Origin: Metabacillus mangrovi
GTDB taxonomy: Bacteria; Bacillota; Bacilli; Bacillales; Bacillaceae
Assembly (NCBI RefSeq): GCF_009711125.1
Contig: NZ_WMIB01000031.1
Coordinates: forward strand, 1-35,752
DNA: 35,752 nt
Direction: 5' to 3'
In this document: one piece after another, positions 1 through 6,836 of the stretch
How the letters are laid out: each line of letters opens with the position of its first letter
Position numbering within the stretch: the first letter of the stretch is position 1
Notes under the pieces: model-generated
The model's input: the letters and a program-made list of their open reading frames with translations, nothing else
Databases searched by the model: none
What the model was told of the DNA's origin: nothing
Made by a program: the position numbers and the translations under genes

Positions 1-147
1 CGCGAGCCAAAACATTTTGACCGAAACCTTGAGGCTTCTAACCGCAGGGACTGCGGGGATCGCCTAATCAATAACGGGCGGTTACGCCCGTGTTCTTAGG
101 AATCCCCCACTTCAAATTTCTGCAAGGAAATTAAGTGGGGGTAGTTC
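1..147 (+). mobile_element. Right end of IS200/IS605-family (tnpB) element, partial
   Basis: Only the right end is inside the window; the rest of the element lies to the left. It shows the last TnpB codons, a GC-rich hairpin at 74-91 (ACGGGCG, loop GTTA, CGCCCGT) and the subterminal hairpin with CCCCCACTT at 104-112 and AAGTGGGGG at 133-141, followed by TAGTTC. That arrangement is characteristic of IS605/IS1341-type right ends, which have a subterminal imperfect palindrome and no terminal inverted repeats. The exact boundary, about 145-149, is inferred, because these elements make no target duplication. Confidence 0.8.
2..67 (+). CDS. tnpB: TnpB (RNA-guided nuclease of IS200/IS605), C-terminal 21 residues only
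   Basis: Reading from base 2 gives ASQNILTETLRLLTAGTAGIA followed by TAA at 65-67. It resembles the extreme C-terminus of Bacillus TnpB proteins as I remember them, which follow the last RuvC-like motif (RDxNA(S)xNI). The catalytic domain is upstream of the window, so activity cannot be judged. The stop codon lies inside the region that forms the omega-RNA scaffold, the normal overlap in this family. The identification rests on this tail plus the hairpin right end immediately downstream. The two agree in orientation and spacing. Confidence 0.75.
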   Translation, partial: ASQNILTETLRLLTAGTAGIA

Positions 148-388
148 AAATTTGCGTTGTAACCGGGAATGACGGATTGGCTATCTGGTCCTGGTCACTG
201 ATATCCGGATCGATATTGCCGTTTGCCATTTGAGACAATGCCGGAGACAAATCTCCTAACGAGATGTTGGCCCCTACAAATTTGGAGTTGGCTGTATGAC
301 TGTTCTGTGTGACATTTCCGAAATCCACGTTGCCATTTTGAGTGACTCCGTTAACCATAATATTAAATATATTAATTTGATAAGGCAT
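146..388 (-). CDS. GerPA/GerPF-family spore germination protein, 3' end at IS boundary
   Basis: An 80-residue protein with the GerPA/GerPF signature: a hydrophobic N-terminal strand (INIFNIMVNGVTQNG), a VDFGN turn, and a C-terminal acidic stretch (NIDPDISDQD). GerP proteins sit in the spore coat and are needed for germinants to cross it. The start ATG at 388 follows GGGAGAGA. The stop TGA (146-148 on the plus strand, TCA) falls exactly at the predicted right end of the IS element, so the last residues or the stop may be supplied by the insertion; that is inference. It lies 12 bases downstream of the similar gene 401-643, so the two are probably co-transcribed. Confidence 0.75.
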   Translation of the reverse strand: MPYQINIFNIMVNGVTQNGNVDFGNVTQNSHTANSKFVGANISLGDLSPALSQMANGNIDPDISDQDQIANPSFPVTTQI

Positions 389-400
389 TTTTGTCTCTCC

Positions 401-643
401 CTACATTTGATTCGCAGTAAATCCATCGATGTTTCCAACTTCTGCCTGATCGCTTTGGTCCGGATCGATATAGATGTTTTCCATTAGAGAATCAGCAGGA
501 GAATAGTCGCCGCAGGAAGAGTTCATCCCGGTTGATTTAGAATTGGCCATATGGCTGTAATGGATGGTTTCTCCAATATTTACAGATCCATTGTAGGAGA
601 CGCTGTTCACTTTAAGATGAAACAGGTTGATCGTTGTAGCCAC
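401..643 (-). CDS. GerPA/GerPF-family spore germination protein
   Basis: Paralogue of the gene at 146-388, sharing the pattern TINLFHLKVNSVSYNG, NIGET, ANSK, GDYSPA and YIDPDQSDQ. I take the GTG at 643 as start (80 residues) because GGAGGAAGG lies just upstream at normal spacing; an in-frame ATG at 661 overlaps that ribosome-binding site and would leave no site of its own. Proteins of this family are short coat-associated factors that help germinants reach inner-membrane receptors. The gene is divergent from the plus-strand gerP-like gene at 754, leaving about 110 bases for promoters, presumably sporulation-specific, though I could not assign a sigma factor. Confidence 0.75.
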   Translation of the reverse strand: MATTINLFHLKVNSVSYNGSVNIGETIHYSHMANSKSTGMNSSCGDYSPADSLMENIYIDPDQSDQAEVGNIDGFTANQM

Positions 644-753
644 TCCATCACCTTCCTCCATTGCTTTTACAGTGTATGCAAAGAGCGCCCAATTGTTCGT
701 ATGAACCGATTTTCCTTCCTGGGCATAGGCTGAAATGAAGGGGAGGTGACCAA

Positions 754-969
754 ATGCCTGCATTTACAGGTCCGATGGAGATTGAAAATGTCTCCGGGGT
801 ATTTAAGGTTGGTGATACGTTTACGATTTCTCCGAAAAGTGTGTTTAAATCAGCGGTAGGCTCAGGCGCTCTTTCAAATGGCGATGGAAACAGATTATAT
901 AATTCCCGCAGTTTGACAAACAGCTACGATAATGATGTAAATGATCAAAGTACATCCATTAATGCATAG
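754..969 (+). CDS. GerPA/GerPF-family spore germination protein
   Basis: A 71-residue protein that opens MPAFTGPMEIENVSG, followed by VGDTFTISPKSVFKS, SGALSNGDGN and a tail rich in Asn, Asp and Ser. This is the classic GerPA/GerPF layout (B. subtilis members begin MPAIVG or similar). ATG at 754 is preceded by GGGGAGGTGA. It is divergent from the two minus-strand paralogues. Which GerP paralogue it represents cannot be told from sequence alone, because GerPA, GerPF, YdgA and YpzD are all similar. It is a stand-alone cluster here, with no GerPB/C/D/E nearby. Confidence 0.8.
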   Translation: MPAFTGPMEIENVSGVFKVGDTFTISPKSVFKSAVGSGALSNGDGNRLYNSRSLTNSYDNDVNDQSTSINA

Positions 970-1056
970 AACCCTGTTTGCAGATTTGTTAAGATTCGCA
1001 GAAAGCATTGATTCCTATTTTGAGTTTTTGTAGGATTTATACAAGAGGTGATTACA

Positions 1057-1230
1057 ATGAATGAAAAAGGATGCATTGCTATGCTTGCTGGTACAGAAGA
1101 AAGCAAGGTGGAGGAAGTGCTTCATTCAAAAAGAAAATCTCCTGAAAGAAATCAGCTGACGCTTAAAATCCTGCAGGCGGCAGAAACGCTTAGACCGATT
1201 TCGGCCATACAAGCTGCAAAAGAAGAGTAA
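1057..1230 (+). CDS. Small protein of unknown function (57 aa)
   Basis: I do not recognise this 57-residue protein. It is hydrophilic and charged, with many Glu and Lys, and has no signal peptide or membrane segment. The middle (VEEVLHSKRKSPERNQ) and the C-terminal part (LKILQAAETLRPISAIQAAKEE) look helical. AAGAGGTGATTACA gives a good ribosome-binding site for ATG 1057; the GTG at 1048 is part of that site and is a poor alternative. It is a single gene downstream of the gerP cluster and followed by 330 bases without a complete gene. Coding status rests on the ribosome-binding site and amino-acid composition. Confidence 0.55.
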   Translation: MNEKGCIAMLAGTEESKVEEVLHSKRKSPERNQLTLKILQAAETLRPISAIQAAKEE

Positions 1231-1348
1231 GGCGTCCGCCGATTAAAAGGAAAAGCCTATGAAAATCAGAAGGGCTCATTTGCCAAAAAAACGATGTAGT
1301 ATCTAATTATGAAAACATTACCTGATTGCCGTGCCCTGTCATCATTGA

Positions 1349-1471
1349 TCCGTCATTGTCTCCTATGAGGACAGCAGCATAGGGCTTGCTCCGCTGCTGA
1401 AGGAAGCTGTGCCGGAAGAGGAAGCCGGGCGGCTTGCTGCGAAAATCAGCCAGTGGATAACAGAATGGTAA
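1349..1471 (+). pseudogene. Possible gene remnant (C-terminal fragment) in the 1231-1558 gap
   Basis: The 328-base gap 1231-1558 has no complete gene. From 1349 to the TAA at 1469-1471 one frame reads like a real protein tail (for example IGLAPLLKEAVPEEEAGRL, ending WITEW), but a stop at 1346-1348 closes it upstream and no ribosome-binding site or start precedes it. I read it as a decayed 3' end of unknown identity. The only other feature seen in the gap is the terminator at 1510-1544. Confidence 0.3.
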
Positions 1472-1509
1472 AGCTGAGTCTTATCAGCCTTTTGCTGAAA
1501 TGGAAATGC

Positions 1510-1544
1510 AAAACCCGGAACCCTTCTTCAGGCTTCCGGGTTTT
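1510..1544. terminator. Bidirectional intrinsic terminator
   Basis: AAAACCCGGAA (1510-1520) pairs with TTCCGGGTTTT (1534-1544). It is downstream of the minus-strand monooxygenase (stop at 1559) and of the remnant on the plus strand. Poly-A and poly-T flanks make it work in both directions. Confidence 0.75.
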
Positions 1545-1558
1545 GTTTTGCCAGCCAT

Positions 1559-3004
1559 TCAAGGACTTAGTTCCAGGAATTGCAGAACTTCGTCCATCAT
1601 ATGCTGACGGGGATAAAACTTATAAAGGTTTGAAGCAAGCCGGACAGGATCGCCAAAGAAATAGCGTTCGTACTGTGTTTGGCGGGCACCGAATCCGCTC
1701 ATGGAAACATCCCAGGCGAGCCGGAATAACGCGGTTTTCATTTTTCCGTCCACTGCTGTTCCTTGGAGATAGTGTAAGGCTTCCTCGGATAATTCAGAGG
1801 CGAAATCTTCCTCTGATACGATTCCGAGCAGACCTCCGGCGCCAATTTGCTGAAGGATCTCGATGGCGCGGGGATAAATCTTTGAATGAAGACAGATGGC
1901 AGCATACAGGGGCTGGAGATTCGGCCTCATCGTGCCCCAGCGGTCAGCAGCCGCGGTATTCTCTGATTTTTGATGAAGAGCCTCGATCGCTTCCTTGCTG
2001 ATGATTAATTCAGCTATTTTTTCCTGAATATGCTGGTATTCACTCACATTTAATGTGGCAACCAGCAGCTGGGAAAGACCAAGCAGAAACTCAAGCTTTA
2101 CAATCTGGCGATTGACCACCTGATGAAGCGCCTGATGGGCAAAAGAACTCTCATTAAACAGCCGCGCAGCAAGATCCGGCCGGTGATAGAAAAATACCCG
2201 TTCCCATGGAACGAGAACATGGTCGAAGATGACAAGCGTATCCATCTCCTCAAACCGTGACGATAAAGGATAATTAAAAGATGATTCTCCCAGTACAAAC
2301 GATTCCCGGCACACAAATTTCAAGCCTTCCGTATTGCTCGGTATGGAAAAGGAAAATGCGAATTCCTTTGACTGGATTCCTCCTCCTGATGGGAAGACAA
2401 GTACCTCATCTGTCATCCCGCCTCCGGTTGCAAGCAGCCTGGCACCTTTAACAATGATGCCTTCAGAGGTTTTTTTTACGACTTTTGCGGCTACAGGGTG
2501 ATGGTCGGAATCGTAAAAAGCAGAAGACCGGTTTGTCTGGGGATTAATAAAGCTGTGTGTAAAGGATAAGTCCTGTTTTTTCGCCCTTTCATAGTGGCGG
2601 ACCAGATTTCCTGCAAACTCATCATCCTGTTCCTTAAGGATGTCTGCAGAGGAAGCAAGTGCCATCAATGCTGAATTCATGTAATCCGGCGTTCTGCCCA
2701 TCATGCCATGGGTCTTTCTTGCCCATTCCGTCATCATGATCCGGCGTCTGGACAAATCTTCTTTCGTTCTGGGACGAAGGAAGGAAAGTCCGGTGAGTTC
2801 CTTCGTATCCGGACACCGGTATGTCATGCGGTCCAGTTTTTCAGGGAGCAGCTGCAGATCATAAAGCGCCGCTTTCGTCCCGATCGCCCCTTTGTAGGCC
2901 ATGTGTTCAGAAATAGGCTCTTTAATGCGTACCCCTTTATACCAAATGGCTGAGTTCATTTCGTTTAACCGATCGATAAATTGTTTTCCGGAAATGACCG
3001 GCAA
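1559..3004 (-). CDS. HpaB-type FAD-dependent aromatic monooxygenase (YoaI-like)
   Basis: A 481-residue protein of the 4-hydroxyphenylacetate 3-monooxygenase / 4-hydroxybutyryl-CoA dehydratase family, which uses reduced FAD and O2 to hydroxylate phenols ortho to the hydroxyl group. Family features seen are THSFINPQTNRS near residue 150, ARLLATGGGMTDEVLVFP around 185, DHVLVPWERVFF around 260, and the helical C-terminal domain with QIGAGGLLG and ERYFFGDPVR. Length matches the family (about 480-520). The start is TTG at 3004, with AGGAGTG seven bases upstream; no in-frame ATG is available nearby. B. subtilis YoaI is the nearest protein I know. No HpaC-type flavin reductase or catechol ring-cleavage gene is next to it, so the substrate is undetermined. 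Confidence 0.8.
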   Translation of the reverse strand: MPVISGKQFIDRLNEMNSAIWYKGVRIKEPISEHMAYKGAIGTKAALYDLQLLPEKLDRMTYRCPDTKELTGLSFLRPRTKEDLSRRRIMMTEWARKTHGMMGRTPDYMNSALMALASSADILKEQDDEFAGNLVRHYERAKKQDLSFTHSFINPQTNRSSAFYDSDHHPVAAKVVKKTSEGIIVKGARLLATGGGMTDEVLVFPSGGGIQSKEFAFSFSIPSNTEGLKFVCRESFVLGESSFNYPLSSRFEEMDTLVIFDHVLVPWERVFFYHRPDLAARLFNESSFAHQALHQVVNRQIVKLEFLLGLSQLLVATLNVSEYQHIQEKIAELIISKEAIEALHQKSENTAAADRWGTMRPNLQPLYAAICLHSKIYPRAIEILQQIGAGGLLGIVSEEDFASELSEEALHYLQGTAVDGKMKTALFRLAWDVSMSGFGARQTQYERYFFGDPVRLASNLYKFYPRQHMMDEVLQFLELSP

Positions 3005-3087
3005 TGTATTTCACTCCTGACACAGGTTTGTTCGCTGCTGGGAAAATTCCTTTTTTACTATATGCAGGGCGGAAAGGAATGTGAGGC

Positions 3088-3115
3088 TTGAAACAGAGCA
3101 TACGCCTAGTATAAT
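3088..3115 (+). promoter_or_regulatory. Sigma-A promoter for the small membrane-peptide gene
   Basis: TTGAAA (3088-3093), a 16-base spacer, then a perfect TATAAT (3110-3115). It points rightward to the 39-residue gene at 3190, 75 bases downstream. Confidence 0.6.
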
Positions 3116-3189
3116 AAGGGAACATAATCGCATAAATTAGTTATAAAAACAGGAAAGACAGGCCATAACGCTTAATATGAGGAGGCATC

Positions 3190-3309
3190 ATGATGAAACA
3201 GGATGGCCATTTTTTTAAAGGTTTGCTGTGGGCTCTGGCAATCAGCATACCGCTTTGGATTGCTTTGTTTTGGTTAGTTAAGTTGATTTTGTATTTTTTA
3301 AATAAATAA
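3190..3309 (+). CDS. Small single-span membrane peptide (39 aa)
   Basis: Not recognised. The peptide starts MMKQDGHFFKG and then has one long hydrophobic segment (about residues 12-37: LLWALAISIPLWIALFWLV then KLILYFL) before NK-stop. AGGAGG lies just upstream of the double ATG (3190, 3193), and a consensus promoter is 75 bases upstream, so expression is well supported despite the small size. It sits alone between the monooxygenase and pdeH. Its charge pattern (positive-in N-terminus, short basic tail) fits a single inner-membrane span; no partner or toxin/antitoxin arrangement is visible. Confidence 0.65.
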   Translation: MMKQDGHFFKGLLWALAISIPLWIALFWLVKLILYFLNK

Positions 3310-3333
3310 GGTCTGCTTCCAATGGATAAAATC

Positions 3334-3359
3334 TTGTAAAAATCTAAGGGTTTTTACAA
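3334..3359. promoter_or_regulatory. 9-bp inverted repeat upstream of pdeH
   Basis: TTGTAAAAA (3334-3342), an 8-base centre and TTTTTACAA (3351-3359) form a perfect inverted repeat 25 bases after the small-peptide stop and 74 before pdeH. It could be an operator or a weak terminator; there is no clear T-run after the second arm. Confidence 0.4.
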
Positions 3360-3361
3360 AT

Positions 3362-3368
3362 TTCGACA
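3362..3368 (-). promoter_or_regulatory. Spo0A box-like heptamer upstream of pdeH
   Basis: TTCGACA on the plus strand is the exact complement of the Spo0A-box core TGTCGAA. In B. subtilis, pdeH (yuxH) is reported to be repressed by Spo0A-P, so the position, 65 bases before the pdeH start, makes sense. A seven-base match alone is weak. Confidence 0.45.
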
Positions 3369-3432
3369 CCTATCTTCGAGCCGTTGCCGTAAAATAATGA
3401 GTAAAAAGGCTTAGGTATAGAGGTGGAGCACC

Positions 3433-4653
3433 ATGAAAGTTTTTATCGGAAGACAGCCGATTTTTACGGCGCAGGGTCATGTAGCAGCATATGAATTGCT
3501 TTACAGGAACAGTGAAGATAACAAATTTCCCGGAATCAGCGGAAGCGAAGCAACGATGAATTTAATTGTGGACAGCTTTTTAAATATGGGGATAAAAGAG
3601 CTTTCAGACGGAAAGCCGTGCTTTATCAACTTTACAGAGGAATTGCTTGAATTGGGGATCTTCCATTACCTTGATCCGGAATCGGCAGTCATAGAAATTC
3701 TCGAGGACATCCCTCTATCATCAAAACTGGCGGGAATCTGCAGGGCACTGAAAGCCAAACGGTTTAAAATCGCACTGGATGATTTTTTTATCAGGAAAGA
3801 GGCGATCAGCCCGGAGGCTCAGGAAATTCTCAGCCTCGTAGACTATATTAAAGTGGATCTAACAAAAACCGAATCAGCAGATCTTGCTGCAATGATGAGC
3901 TACACAAAAAAATACAATGTCACGTACATAGCGGAAAAAGTGGAGACCCATGAACAGTTTCAGCTGACAGAAAGGCTCGGCTGTGTGCTGTTCCAAGGGT
4001 ACTTTTTCAGTCAGCCTGTTATTCTTTCCGGACAGGATATGCCTCTGAATGTACTGTCCTATTTCAAAATCATCAAAGAGCTGAACGAGGATGAGCCGGA
4101 TATAGATGAAGTGGCGCATTATATTGAACAGGATCTTTCCCTTTCCTATAAGCTTCTCAAATTGATGAATTCTCCAGCTTTGCGTCCAGCCAGGCCGATT
4201 CACTCCATTAAGCAGGCCATCGTCCTTCTGGGACTTAAAGAAATCAAAAGATGGATCTACATTATGTCGGTCAGAAGCTTTTCTAATGGAAACGATCCAA
4301 TCACTCATGAAGTCATCCGATTATCGCTGATCAGAGGGCGGATTTGTGAACAGCTGGCATTGAAAACAAACCGGGATTATACGTCATCCTACCTGATGAC
4401 GGGGATGTTTTCGCTAATCGATACTCTTTTAAGGAGGGACATGCAGGCTGTTCTCAACGGCCTTCCCCTTGCAGACTGCATCAAGGATGCTTTATCAGGA
4501 GCAGACAATGATCAGGCACGCGTTTATGGATGGGCACGCCGGATTGAACTCGCTGATTTTCAGCTTCCGGAAACGGGCTTGACAGCAGAGGAAATCTACA
4601 GCTGCTACGTGTCCGCTCTAAATTGGGCAGAACAATTGATGAACATGGAATAG
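3433..4653 (+). CDS. pdeH: PdeH (YuxH), EAL-HDOD c-di-GMP phosphodiesterase
   Basis: 406 residues with an N-terminal EAL domain (about 1-190) and a C-terminal HDOD domain (about 200-400). Visible EAL elements are AYELLYR (ELL in place of EAL, Glu21), CFINFTEELL, AVIEILED, ALDDFF with the Asp pair, DYIKVD and YIAEKVET. The HDOD part contains YIEQDLSLSYKLLKLMNSP and HSIKQAIVLLGLKEIKRWI. B. subtilis YuxH/PdeH has the same length, fusion and genomic position and hydrolyses c-di-GMP, promoting motility over the sessile state. ATG 3433 follows AGAGGTGGAG. A Spo0A-box-like heptamer and an inverted repeat lie upstream. No convincing -35/-10 pair was found. Confidence 0.85.
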   Translation: MKVFIGRQPIFTAQGHVAAYELLYRNSEDNKFPGISGSEATMNLIVDSFLNMGIKELSDGKPCFINFTEELLELGIFHYLDPESAVIEILEDIPLSSKLAGICRALKAKRFKIALDDFFIRKEAISPEAQEILSLVDYIKVDLTKTESADLAAMMSYTKKYNVTYIAEKVETHEQFQLTERLGCVLFQGYFFSQPVILSGQDMPLNVLSYFKIIKELNEDEPDIDEVAHYIEQDLSLSYKLLKLMNSPALRPARPIHSIKQAIVLLGLKEIKRWIYIMSVRSFSNGNDPITHEVIRLSLIRGRICEQLALKTNRDYTSSYLMTGMFSLIDTLLRRDMQAVLNGLPLADCIKDALSGADNDQARVYGWARRIELADFQLPETGLTAEEIYSCYVSALNWAEQLMNME

Positions 4654-4717
4654 GAAAGCGCAATACTGTGATTCTCATTTTTTATCATGTACAATTAATC
4701 TGAAAGGAGCATGATAC

Positions 4718-5620
4718 ATGGAACGCATACAAATTGCAGAAGATTTGTCATTTACACGGATTATTCACGGATTATGGCGCTTGGCCGACTGGAATATGAG
4801 CAGGGAAGAACGCCTGAAGCTCATCGAACAGTGTCTGGACATGGGCATCACCACTTTTGACCATGCAGATATATACGGAGGATACACGAGCGATCAGTTA
4901 TTCGGGGAAGGGCTTGCACTTAAGCCTTCACTGCGAAGCAAAATGGAGATTATAACAAAAGCCGGAATCGCCCTGATTTCGGAAAATCGTCCGGAAAACC
5001 GGATCAAGCATTATAATACGGGAAAATCCCATATCATTCAGTCAGCCGAGCAGTCATTGAAAAACCTTCAAACCGATTACATAGATGTACTGCTGATCCA
5101 CCGCCCGGACCCATTCATGGATCCTGCAGAAACAGCAGAAGCATTTAATCAGCTGAAGCAAGAAGGAAAAGTCCGGCATTTCGGCGTTTCAAACTTTAAG
5201 CGTTCGCAGTTCAATATGCTGCAGTCGTACTTGGATTTCCCTTTAGTAACAAACCAGATTGAGCTTTCTGCCTATCAGCTTGAAAACTTTGAGGATGGTA
5301 CGCTGGATTTGTGCCAGGAGAAGAGAATTCCGCCGATGGCATGGTCACCGCTTGCAGGAGGACAGATCTTTAAACAGGAAGATGAGAAGGCAAAACGTCT
5401 GATTCCTGTGCTGGAGCAGACCGGAGAGCAGATGGGCGCGGAAGGCATTGATGAAGTTCTTTATGCTTGGCTGTTAGCACACCCGGCAAAAATTATGCCG
5501 ATTGTGGGATCAGGTAAAGCGGAACGGATTCAGGCCGCAGTAAGGTCATTGGATTTAAAAATGGACAGACAGCAGTGGTTTGACATTCTCCATGCTTCCA
5601 TGGGGCATGAAGTGCCGTAA
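4718..5620 (+). CDS. Aldo/keto reductase (YdhF-like oxidoreductase)
   Basis: A 300-residue cytosolic NAD(P)H-dependent oxidoreductase of the aldo/keto reductase superfamily, a TIM barrel. The catalytic tetrad is present: Asp48 and Tyr53 in FDHADIYGG, Lys81 in IITKAGI, and His128 in LLIHRPD. GVSNF (strand 6 region) and MAWSPLAGG are also family marks. The overall pattern is closest to E. coli YdhF and its Firmicute relatives. ATG 4718 follows GAAAGGAGC. It is monocistronic: pdeH ends 64 bases upstream, and the inverted repeat at 5641-5664 separates it from the convergent terC-family gene. The substrate is unknown. This gene is absent from the yuxH-degQ interval of B. subtilis as I remember it, so it is a lineage insertion. 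Confidence 0.8.
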   Translation: MERIQIAEDLSFTRIIHGLWRLADWNMSREERLKLIEQCLDMGITTFDHADIYGGYTSDQLFGEGLALKPSLRSKMEIITKAGIALISENRPENRIKHYNTGKSHIIQSAEQSLKNLQTDYIDVLLIHRPDPFMDPAETAEAFNQLKQEGKVRHFGVSNFKRSQFNMLQSYLDFPLVTNQIELSAYQLENFEDGTLDLCQEKRIPPMAWSPLAGGQIFKQEDEKAKRLIPVLEQTGEQMGAEGIDEVLYAWLLAHPAKIMPIVGSGKAERIQAAVRSLDLKMDRQQWFDILHASMGHEVP

Positions 5621-5640
5621 ATGCTGAATAAATACGAAAC

Positions 5641-5664
5641 AAGGGCTGCCGCCAGGCTGCCCTT
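5641..5664. terminator. Bidirectional terminator between aldo/keto reductase and TerC gene
   Basis: AAGGGCTGCC (5641-5650) pairs with GGCTGCCCTT (5655-5664) with one T-T mismatch. It is followed by GATTTAATTTT and lies between two convergent genes. Confidence 0.6.
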
Positions 5665-5667
5665 GAT

Positions 5668-6351
5668 TTAATTTTGTCCGGCTGTACTTCTTTTGTGTAA
5701 CTGCTTTTTCCGCAAATAGCCAAAGCCTGTTACGGCAATAATAACAGCAAGTTCAAATGTATAAGTAATCCATTCTTCTCGAAAATAAGGCTTTAGAAAA
5801 GGTTCTTTTACAATCATTTTAGCAGCAGTCCAAGCTAATATCGCTGCTCCAATGATAATGATAGCCGGAAAGCGGTCGATAAATTTCAAAATCAGTGTGC
5901 TCCCCCATACCACAATTGGAATCGAAATAAGCAACCCCAGGGAAACGAGCAAAAAACTTCCGTGCGCTGCACCTGCGACCGCAAGTACATTATCGAGACC
6001 CATAACAGCGTCCGCAATGATAATGGTCCGTATCGCTGCGCCCACACTGGTCCCGCTTTTTACATCATGTTCTTTATTATCAGTCAGCAGCCGATATGCA
6101 ATCCAAAGTAATATGACCCCTCCTGCAAGCAGCAAGCCGGGAATCTTAAGCAAATAGACAAAAGCGAAGGTAGCAATGGCCCGGATGATGATTGCCCCTG
6201 CGGTACCCCAAAGGATCACTTTTTTCCGCTGCTCCGGTGCAAGGTTCCGTGCTGCCAATCCGATGAGAATCGCATTATCTCCGGCAAGCACGAGGTCAAT
6301 GACTACAATGGACAGCAGTGAGGCTAAAAACTCAGCAGAAAAGATCTCCAT
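5668..6351 (-). CDS. TerC-family integral membrane protein (YjbE/YkoY type)
   Basis: A 227-residue protein with about seven membrane segments and the two paired-Asp signatures of TerC proteins: IDLVLAGDNAILIG near residues 19-32 and ADAVMGLDNVLAVAG near 113-127. B. subtilis YjbE/YkoY-type members are implicated in Mn2+ export or metalation of secreted proteins; the same general role is inferred here. ATG 6351 follows GAGGTGATTGC. It lies 62 bases downstream of the minus-strand gene 6414-6704 and could be co-transcribed with it. B. subtilis yjbE and ykoY are controlled by the yybP-ykoY Mn2+ riboswitch, but there is no room for one here. Confidence 0.8.
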   Translation of the reverse strand: MEIFSAEFLASLLSIVVIDLVLAGDNAILIGLAARNLAPEQRKKVILWGTAGAIIIRAIATFAFVYLLKIPGLLLAGGVILLWIAYRLLTDNKEHDVKSGTSVGAAIRTIIIADAVMGLDNVLAVAGAAHGSFLLVSLGLLISIPIVVWGSTLILKFIDRFPAIIIIGAAILAWTAAKMIVKEPFLKPYFREEWITYTFELAVIIAVTGFGYLRKKQLHKRSTAGQN

Positions 6352-6413
6352 GCAATCACCTCATGTTTAGTGTTCGACATCCTCCACAATGTATACGAAC
6401 TTGTTTTTGCTAA

Positions 6414-6704
6414 CTACCACTTAAGAAAGACACTCAGGCTTCCGCGCGGTCTAAGGATAAGGATGGTAATTCCGTCCGGTGTATAAGACACTTCAAATGG
6501 AGATGCTAATCCGGACTGGCGAATTAGCCTCCGGACTTCTTTCATGTTGGAAAGCTCCGCATGCTTTCTGATTTGAAATGCATATGGCGGTGAAGCAGAG
6601 ATTGCAGCCAGCATTTTTTGCATCTCCCCAAACAAAGACTGTACTTCATATGAACTTGCTCTTACTCCACTCGTATAGATCTGTACATTCAGCGGTACAG
6701 GCAT
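6414..6704 (-). CDS. Conserved small protein of unknown function (96 aa; positional match to yuzC)
   Basis: I do not recognise a domain. The protein is soluble and mixed alpha/beta in composition: it begins MPVPLNVQIYTSGVRASSYEVQ, has an amphipathic helix (LFGEMQKMLAAISAS), and ends with strand-like VSYTPDGITILILRPRG. AAGGGGGGATCGCAGG precedes ATG 6704. It lies between pdeH and degQ, where B. subtilis has yuzC, so orthology by position is possible; I have not been able to confirm it by sequence. It is divergent from the gene at 6837 and possibly in one transcript with the terC-family gene. Confidence 0.6.
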   Translation of the reverse strand: MPVPLNVQIYTSGVRASSYEVQSLFGEMQKMLAAISASPPYAFQIRKHAELSNMKEVRRLIRQSGLASPFEVSYTPDGITILILRPRGSLSVFLKW

Positions 6705-6836
6705 CCTGCGATCCCCCCTTAAGCTCTTTTATGTATATGAAGGAGTGCGATCCATTTGTCCATTTTTTACCTTTCGGCAGGATTTTCATTAAAAAGAGCG
6801 AATTCCATAGGCAAATAGCATGTAGGAGGGATCTCT

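Larger units (their letters stand above)
1..163 (+). ncRNA. omega-RNA (TnpB guide RNA), 3' part, with guide reading into flanking DNA
   Basis: TnpB omega-RNAs derive from the 3' end of tnpB and the transposon right end; the guide is the roughly 16-20 bases beyond the transposon boundary. Here the scaffold includes hairpins 74-91 and 104-141. The predicted guide starts near 146-148 and reads into the 3' end of the gerP-like gene on the opposite strand. The 5' end of the RNA is outside the window. The function is established for the family and not proven for this copy. Confidence 0.6.

Noticed and set aside
1453-2001. Long plus-strand frame antisense to the monooxygenase gene
   Set aside because: No ribosome-binding site, Arg/Ser/Pro-rich shadow composition, fully covered by the well-supported HpaB-type gene on the other strand.
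3874-4308. Minus-strand frame inside pdeH
   Set aside because: Shadow of the conserved EAL-HDOD gene; composition rich in His, Phe and Arg and no ribosome-binding site.
6352-6413. yybP-ykoY Mn2+ riboswitch before the TerC-family gene
   Set aside because: Only 62 bases separate it from the upstream gene, and no GC-rich paired leader of the right size is present.
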